Under the pieces are notes generated by a model. That model searched no databases. It saw only the letters and a program-made list of their open reading frames with translations, and had not been told where the DNA came from. From positions 7,705,322-7,769,321 of the forward strand of contig OZ025872.1 of the NCBI GenBank assembly GCA_964019415.1: a DNA stretch of 64,000 nucleotides, given 5' to 3'. The stretch's first letter is position 1. Every line of letters starts with the position of its first letter. This DNA comes from Ianthella basta (Eukaryota; Porifera; Demospongiae; Verongiida; Ianthellidae). Both the position numbers and the translations under genes were made by a program. Shown here in pieces: positions 38,501 to 47,500 of this stretch.

Positions 38501-41500
38501 GTATGTAATGTCAGAAACTAAGCAGAAGGGTCTAAAGTAAGTTACACATGCATGAGGGATGCTAAGTAGGATTCCATGGTAGAAAGGAATAGGCCTTAAG
38601 TTCCAACATATGCCATGAACAGTGTAGCCTTTTCAGAGGTGACAGGGGTTAGCATCAAGTTGAAAGTCTGTGCAAACTTGGTGCAACAGGTTCGCCACAT
38701 GTGGTGTACACCTTATGTGTGGAGGAGGCTAGCCCTGCCTTCGTAAACTGTTGCAGAGCCGCTTCCACTGGGGAGATGTCTAGTCCACCTGATGCTTGAA
38801 CAGCAGGTCTCACAGCTGAGGTGGTACCTGGGTGGGGTGTGGGGGTGCAGACAGATCAACTGACAAAAACCTGCCAGCTCTGTTAAGTGAACAATCGTAA
38901 GCCTGTGTGAATAATTTCAGGTGTTCACAGATATGCACAACCTGAATATGAATATCAAAACATGTCTATAGGCCAAAAGAAGGCTAAGCAGTAGTACAAT
39001 GAAAGGGGTTCATGTTTATTTCAGATTTGCTTTTTGTATGCTTTCAGGAGAATTAAGAAAGTTGAGGGGAAATACAAAAGTCAGTTCACCCCTGCCCATA
39101 AGCTCACATTGTTTACATCAAACATTATACATAATAGGGCCACCAGTATGCATTATGTATGTTCATCTACTGATTACTGTCTGCCAGAGCATTATCTACT
39201 GCCATATACCTGTATAATCAGACTTCCAATTAGAACCACAGTGTCCTGGAAGGGCCTTAGCAAAAATGTTACTGATGGATCGGTATGATGGAATTACCTG
39301 AACATGTAGTAAAACCCTATGATTTCATCACAATGACCTAACCTATAGGTGTACATGGAGTATGTATAATGAGAAACCCTATATATGTACTATATAGCAT
39401 TTCTGCATGCATGCTCTTCCTTCAGTGCTTTTTCTATGTATACATATATATATATATATGACAGAACATTGCCATTTCCTTTGCAGGCTCTTTACAACTA
39501 TCCTGTACCTTGCCTTCCTTGGACTAGTGGTAGTGCTGCTTATCGGTGTGTTCACTGCACAAGCTGTTAGCAGTTACAGCGAAGTACAAGAAATTGCTGA
39601 CCAAATGGCCAATTATTCTTCTGCTCGCTTGCTAACACAGACAGCATCTATGCTACCGATGTGGTTTTCCAGCTGGATTTGCATGGTAAATTCTGTTTTG
39701 ATCATCACTACACAGCTAGATTCTATCAGTGCATGATACGGTAGAGCCATTACAGACCCCACTACCATATGGTGTTTGTGTTCTGTATGTCACTGTCACT
39801 CCACACACATATGATTGCTTAATGTGAGTATGCTGATTCGATAGATTAATTCTCATATGTAGCTGCTGTGCAGATTCAAAAGGAATTCAAATGAGTAATA
39901 CAGTAGCTTGCATTGGGGGAGGTGGTTGCAGGATGTTTCAGCTCAAGAGCCTTTGTCAACTGCTTACAGAGACCATCTCTCCCATTTCAAGCTGCTGTAT
40001 TGCTTGATTGAATTCTCATTTGAGTGAGATGCTGCATGCAGTGTATATTGTGGTGTATAGTACCAAAATGTCTATTGCTTTCAAAGCAACAGATATTTTA
40101 GTGTTATACTAGAGCATATACATTACAATGCAAATGGCCTCGGTGGTGAGTATATTAACATATTATACAGTGTGGATAAAATGTAACAATCGAGAAGTTT
40201 GCAGTGACATCAGAATAACGTGGCTGCTTATACGTATATTTGTTTATGCACATTTGTTTATCACTGCGAGTGTATGAGCAGATTACGTGGTTACTACATA
40301 CAACGAAGAGCAGCACGAAACATCTAGCAGGAATTAAAGACTGTATGTGCGAGCACTACGGACATTAGGGACGTTCAACATGGCACCAAGTTTGGACGAA
40401 TTTACCCAGTGTAGCGTTGACGAGTCCAGGCTTCATATCTATAGTTACTGTAATGCATAATCACACTTTGCATCAGCGATTGCTATCAGTGGTGTATTGC
40501 TCACACGATTGAGGTAACTCTAGGGTCTAAATCTGAGAAATGGCCAGCAGCAGGAAGTTGTTTTACAAGGAATGTGAAGTCGTCAGTGCAGTGGATCTAC
40601 AAAAACGTTTTCCTGAGACAAGGCCATTTTGTCTCTGCTCTTGGGTAACTGACGCCATGTTTCTCAACACCCCCTGTGGATGGAGGGATTTGACAAAGAT
40701 GTGGGCAGAAAATGCTGCAATTGGTCGCCGACTTAACCACCACAAGTGCAACAAGGAATTGGATGCAGCCTAAATTGAGAAGCCAGCACGTAGTAAGCAC
40801 ATGTGGAGCAGCTGTTGACCATAGGAAAAGCTACAAATGCAGTTTCGAGGCCACGGGTGTGGCTTCTGTAGCTGACTGTGATGGACATACATACATAATT
40901 ATATATTATATACAAATGCTCGGTGAGCTTAGGTATCAAGGTTAGTTGCCTTGCCTTCCAGCTCAGCAGCAAGAGAGCTACATGAGCCAGTTGTTAACCT
41001 ATAAGCCTTAACTCAAACGATAGGAAAGGGAGAAAGACTTGCCACATATCCTGCAAAGAACCCTGGACTTCACTCTAGCATGCACTTGTAGCCATGTAAG
41101 CTAAACCCCAGACCCTTGCAGTTAGTGGTGGCAATTCACTCTCTCTCTCACACACACACTGTATACCAGCAATGAAAGAGTTGCTATATATTCATGGCTG
41201 CTGAAGGCCACACCATTGAGTCCATGCAGTGCAGAGCAGTAGCAAGGTCTCGACTCCTGACCAATTAACTTAGTGGCTGAGTTGATTGCTGCAGCTGCTA
41301 AACCCATGTACTATGAGGTCTTCTCTATTCTATAAATGTGAGCAGATTTGTCAAAAGGGCCCACTTGTCACTATTTGTCGATTGTGAGTTAGTGGTACTG
41401 GGTGGTTAGATGACGCATGTGGGTTATGGCTATGTAAACAATGCGGGTGCTGTGCGCGGCCGATTTTTTACGTCCGTATAATTGCTTATATCTTCTGCAA

Positions 41501-44500
41501 GCTTTGTTCAATCGACGTCAGACGAGTACCAGAAGAAAAAACAGACTCAGCTCTCTAAGTCTACATACAGTATCTGCTGACGGCACCTTGCTACACTGAG
41601 CAATATTGCCGCTTACGAAGCCATCAAATTAGCGGGAATAACTTTCTGGCTATCAGAGGAATGTCTAAATGGAACAAAAGAACATTAATCTGTTCATACA
41701 CATACGATCTAACTTCTGCATGCATGCATTGTTGTTAAACTAATCCTATCCGAAGTTACAGCAAGAAAACTAACTTTCTTTGCTCTCTGACCAACTTCTG
41801 CACCTTGTAACTCCTTACAGGAAGCGAGAACGAACAATGCTTGCAAGGAAAAGCTAGATAATTTCCGTAGCATGCAAAACGAGATATCAACGTGCCTCTA
41901 CCTAGCAATACCGATAGTCAGAAAGTTCTTTTTGCAAACAATCATAACAGCCCGCCTTCAGGGGCAATGTCTCGTGACGTCCTTGTGATATTTCTAAAAA
42001 AAATGGCTGACAGCATTATAGCACATCACACTGTTTGGCATTTTTGCTCAAACGATTAGATCAAGTCTGCTCTTTGAGGCTTGTTTTTGTTCTTAGGTAC
42101 ATACCTAGCTGCCAGATACGACATTCTAGGACAATTTTTTCCCTAAGATAATCCCAGATCATGTGCACATCACATGACATTGCACGCGTAGCCTTGGAAA
42201 CAGAGGACAATTCACACCTTTGTGTTATGATTTGCCTTATGTAAACAGAGCTGCCATAACCTACAAGCAGAGCTCTTCGTTGCGCTTCAATAGCTACATC
42301 TTGTTCTCGAGATACACTCGCTCAAAGTACGAAAATACGCCCGGTGCAATTATGTGTAACCCTTCCGTTGTTATATTCGTAAACATGGCGACGGCGTGAC
42401 TATTCTTCCTGATTTGAAGTGCAGGAAAGGATTACGGGTTTCAAACTTGGCCAGGGTGTTGGGACAATACCACAGGTATGAAAGACACAAAAATCGGAAT
42501 TTACTCAAAACATCACTTGCAAAATTGGTTGCATGTTTTCGTTTGTAGTGACACTTCATACATAGCGACAAGTGGCCCCTTTTGTCAAATCCACTCACAA
42601 ATATGTTCAATAAAATTTGTGTGCTGGATGTAGCTATGAACATTCTAATCTGTAAATCATGACTCTTGGTTGAAATTCTGTGTTAGAGCATGGGCCCCTG
42701 AGTTCAATGCTCACTGTGAGGCAGATTTTCCCTACCTAACCTATTCTTTGAGTCATAGCTTGCAGGATAAGATTGTTCAAAGTAACCTCTGACTTATAAA
42801 GCTGTCCTGAATATATAAATGGAATGAAGACCACGTGCACGCAATAGGCCTGCATGTGGGTTGTTAAGCAGCTGCAGTGAGTAGTTCAGCCACCGTTAAT
42901 GCAACCTTGCCATTCTTCCGCACTGACCTTGACAGTCTGGTTTTGGTTGCCTTATGGTGGCTATCTCATTACTGGTATAAATGCTGCATGAACAAAGGTG
43001 GATTGTTACGACTGAGCCAGTTTGGCTTGGTGGCTTAAACTCTGTATTGGAGAGTAAGTCCCGGGTTTGGTGCATACTGTGTGTTGCTGGAATTTGCTGT
43101 CCATCCCATCACTGACAACAGAATGCCGTATGCTTGACTGTAAAGTTCAGCCTTGCATAATTATATTTGTGTAGCATTCCTTCAATGGCATTATTTTGTG
43201 TCATACTGAATTATGTGTGTAGTAAGAGGTCACCTGGTGATGGTTGTAGCCTTTCCTTTCACTGTCAACAGAACATTCATCTTTCTAATGTTTCAACATA
43301 TGTCTGGTCAAACTGGCCACTGCACAAGTGTACAGGCAACATGGACAGTAAGGACTGTTGCAATGGACGTGTTCATACATTGGTACAGTTGCTTCTGGGT
43401 TTTTGGAGAGGTTTGCAATCTATGTAAGTGTCATTGCTGTATTTTGACATTCGATATGTTGTAAGGCAGTGTGCATGTTATGTAACCATTTTATCTGTTC
43501 TATAGGCATATCATGTCTATATCTTTGTATGTATGTTTCTTACATTGAATAAGCAAAGTGCTATTTACAAACAGCATGAGTTGTGCTTGAGAATGGTGAA
43601 ACTAATGCAATGTGTGCTTAATTTTAAAAGGTAAACCATAACTGATTGAAATGCTACTTTGCTTTTATAGACTTATCACAGAGTCCTCTTCACTGATCAG
43701 GAGAAACAAGTGGGTTTTGCTATCATTTCTTACTGTTACACATTATAGCAATCACTTTACTATGCATACGCTGTGCATTCATGTTGTATGAAGTCCACCT
43801 TCATAGTGCAGTACTTTATTATACATCATAATTATAGGAAGTTATGTTTTAGGGCAGGTTTGGTATTTAGCTTTCTTCCTTATGGAGGTATTTTCCTTTG
43901 CGCAGCTGCAGGATACCTAAGTAGCTCTGTTTTCTGCGCTGAGATCAGCAATCCATGGCTCATAATATGTACCACCATCTTGTCTGTGACTTTGGTGCCA
44001 ATTAACACTAGTACTTAGTCGAAAATAACCCTTGTACTCTCCGGAGTGGTTTTGAAGCCACAATCTTCAGGAATATTTATCAAGGGCAGATCCAAGATTT
44101 TATAAGGGGGGGTCACAAAGCAATTTTCTCCACTCATTTACTATCACAACCTTGCATGTAAATACAGTTACACTGGCATTTTCGCATCAGCATGCATTTC
44201 TAATCTACTGTACATTAAGCAATTAAGCGAGTATAAAATGCTGACAAAATATGTAGGCTCTGATGTAGCTAGATGTCTCAGCAGGCATGTTAACAATGCT
44301 GTTAGCTGCACCAGCTGCAGAAGTTCCAATACTGTGGGGAAAAGCTTGCTAGAACTCCCAAGGAGATATTAATAGATTTCTCTACCCAAGAAGAATGCAC
44401 AAGGCCATTTTACTAGCTAGCTACGTACCTGCTGGAGCTTCAAGAAAAGAACTGTAGCAAGTTTATACTGCCAGGTACTCATTTGGCAGCTGGTCCTCTT

Positions 44501-47500
44501 AGCTTCTCACTTGATTTTGCATCTTCCTATCTTGTCTCTCTTGCTGCAGAAGTGATTCTGTTAAGTTACTAAACTTCAAACGTCAGAGCGGCCCTCTTTA
44601 TTGCATAATAACACAAGCAACATCATAAATAGTGTTTGACAGCAACTAGAATCAAAGGAAAATTTTAGTGTATTGGACTACTATACAATCACAGCAGGCA
44701 GGTTTAGGATAATAATAACCATAGAGTATTTATAACTTTATCTATGCCACAAATCTGTTTAATTCAATTTTCTGCTGTTAAAACATCTGAAGGTCTAGGC
44801 CCAGAGAGGGGTTCACAGGACCCCCTGTATTCGTGTAACTAAACGGCGACGAGAATTGAACTTCCAGAGGCTTAAACTTCAATAATTCAACCTCCAGACA
44901 AAGGCACAAAAGCACAAAGGCAATACAACCATGCGGAACAATAAAAACCGCATGTCATGTGCATAAAGGAACAGGAAATACAGGTAAAATGGAACAGCCA
45001 ATGATGCGTTACAGAAAATACTATAAAGCACACACAGGAAATGATATGAAGCACACACCATGCCAGGCTAATGCATACACTACATCTGCCCCTGTTTATC
45101 TTACTGCACAAACATGCGAACGTGCCGTTTTTTTCACAAACTTGAAGCCAAATCTGTATTCTAAACGTTGATAGATCGTAACGCACATTCTAAGCTTGGT
45201 TTCTAAAACCCATAGACTTTCTTGTATTTCATGCGGAATCTAAATCATTTAGATACCAGTATCTAAATCCTGTAGGCCCCTCTATAGTAGAGTAACTGCA
45301 GCTGTGATAACAATAGTAGCTCCATAACATACAATACGATGCACAGGTCACCCGGCTTACTTGTTTCGTTGATAAGCAGGATACAGGAACAATCCGACTA
45401 CGAATCAGAGCCAAATGAATTTAAACTGCAGCTGGTTAGCTATGAGCTATGCGGGGAACAGGCTTTGATAGCTAGGTACACAGCTCTGGAAAACGCTGTG
45501 GCTGACATGGTTGACAGTGAGTAAGCTTACGCTTAGCTGCTGTGCCACATCCACTGTCAACCTGTAGGAAATGCCGCTGCGAGATGAACAACCCAACTTG
45601 ACACCTGAATCACATGACGTTTTCACCGCCACTGTCAGGAGTAGCTAACTACTTCTGGAAGACGTGTGAAGGCGCAAGGACAAGTAGGTAAACTGATTCA
45701 CTGCCGGCTCCTTGCCCAATCATTTGGGATCTATAAGACTTAAATGCTGACCAATTGGTGTCACTGAAGATTTAGACCACATGGCACTTGGGCACCCTTG
45801 TGCCTTGTGCCATCAATCTCAGAGACACCTCTTCGTCAGTATTTAACTATTTCATAGGGTGATTTCCAGCTTCCATCACAGCATAGAACACTCTCTGCTC
45901 TGCTGCCCTTTGTGGAGATGATTACAATCAATATTTCACACCTTTCCTGTAATCTGCTTGACCATGCAACTATTGTAAAATGGCTGATGGGCTGACAACC
46001 GTCTAATGGAGTCCGGACATCGACTCTATTATTTAATAGAGTCATAACATCGACTCTAAATGTCTACCCTTCTTGTCCATCCATTTCCAACTCCTCTATT
46101 CTAACATGGTGCTGTTTAAGAAGAGTGCGAAGAAGCAACATTCTACCAGCCGATTTTCCATTGCAACTTGGAACGTCCGTGGACTATCAGTGAAGGAAAA
46201 GAAGGAGCAGTTGGGCAGAGATTGTAGCGCATACGCCCTCGATCTAGTATGCGTACAAGAGACGAAAGTCCCAGAGTACGTCGAGATCAACCTTTCATCT
46301 GGACACAAGTTGATTTTGATGCAGCAAAAGACAGCCAAATACTGTGGTCTGGACTTCTTTATTGGGCTCCGTCTAATACCACACGTAAGATCCTGGTGGT
46401 ACGTCAGCGATCGTGTAGCATCGATATTGCCATTCCTAATCCAGGAGGGAGGTTCACAGACTGCCGTGTGATCAATGCCTATGGACCCACAATGCAGAAG
46501 ACAACTGACAACCCTGCACTGAGGGACAGATTCTATGCAGAACTCAGCAGTGCAGTGACTGCACCATCCCGTTTCCAGGTGTTTGTATGTGGTGATTTCA
46601 ACTCAAAACTGGGGCAGATGACTCTGGAAGATGAGGAGGCTGGGTTAAGTTGCTGTCTTGGTGTCCATGGCAAGGGCACTCGCAATAGCAATGGTGAAGC
46701 ACTGATTCAGTTCCTCCTACATCATGGACTGTTTGCAAGCAACACAGCATTTGAACATGCTAGCCGCCACAAGACTACATGGACTGGGTGGATAAAAGAT
46801 CGTAATGCCCCCTTACACTCTGAGGCTACTAAACCAGTTTACAACCAAATTGACTATGTGCTATGCAAGACCAGTGCTAAAACCCTGCTTACTGATGCTC
46901 GTTCCTATGGTGGTGCTACTTTATCATCTGACCACAAGCCTGTGGTGGCCCGCCTACAGTTTGCCAACATCCCACTGGTACGGAGGCAAAGTCCCAAGAA
47001 CTCCAGTACGATCTCCATTGACTAACTTCAGACACTTCACTACAGGAAACGTATTGCAAGGACTTAGAGGACCGTATGATCAGAATCCAACCCAGCACTG
47101 ACCCAGACAAAGCACTAGCTGATATGCTCAATTGTGTCAAAAAGTCAGCTGAGACAACGATAGGTACTATACCTACGAACAGAACAACACGTTACTGTCA
47201 AGACCACCTTGTAGCCTCTTTATCAGAAGAACGAAAGCAACTGCGCTTACGCATTGAGGCATGCAACGACTCTAACACTCGGAAAGAACTACGCAAGCTG
47301 CGCACCAGCACATTGAGAAAACTAAACAATCGGCTACGTGAAGTGGCTTGTCAGAAGGCTGACCAGTTGGCCAAAGACATTGCCTCCACTGATGACAGCC
47401 GCCGAATGTTCAAGGCTGTTCAAGCCATCAAATCTACCAAATGACCTCCACCTTTGACTGTTCACAACAAGGATGGCAAATGCATTGGCACAGACCAAGG

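Noticed and set aside
40540-40773. 78-codon ORF MASSRKLFYKECEVV…
   Set aside because: No family, no splice support and no element borders, so it cannot be supported as a gene.
43840-44018. Hydrophobic ORF as an extra membrane exon of the channel
   Set aside because: It has no convincing donor and acceptor pair and does not fit the phase of neighbouring exons.
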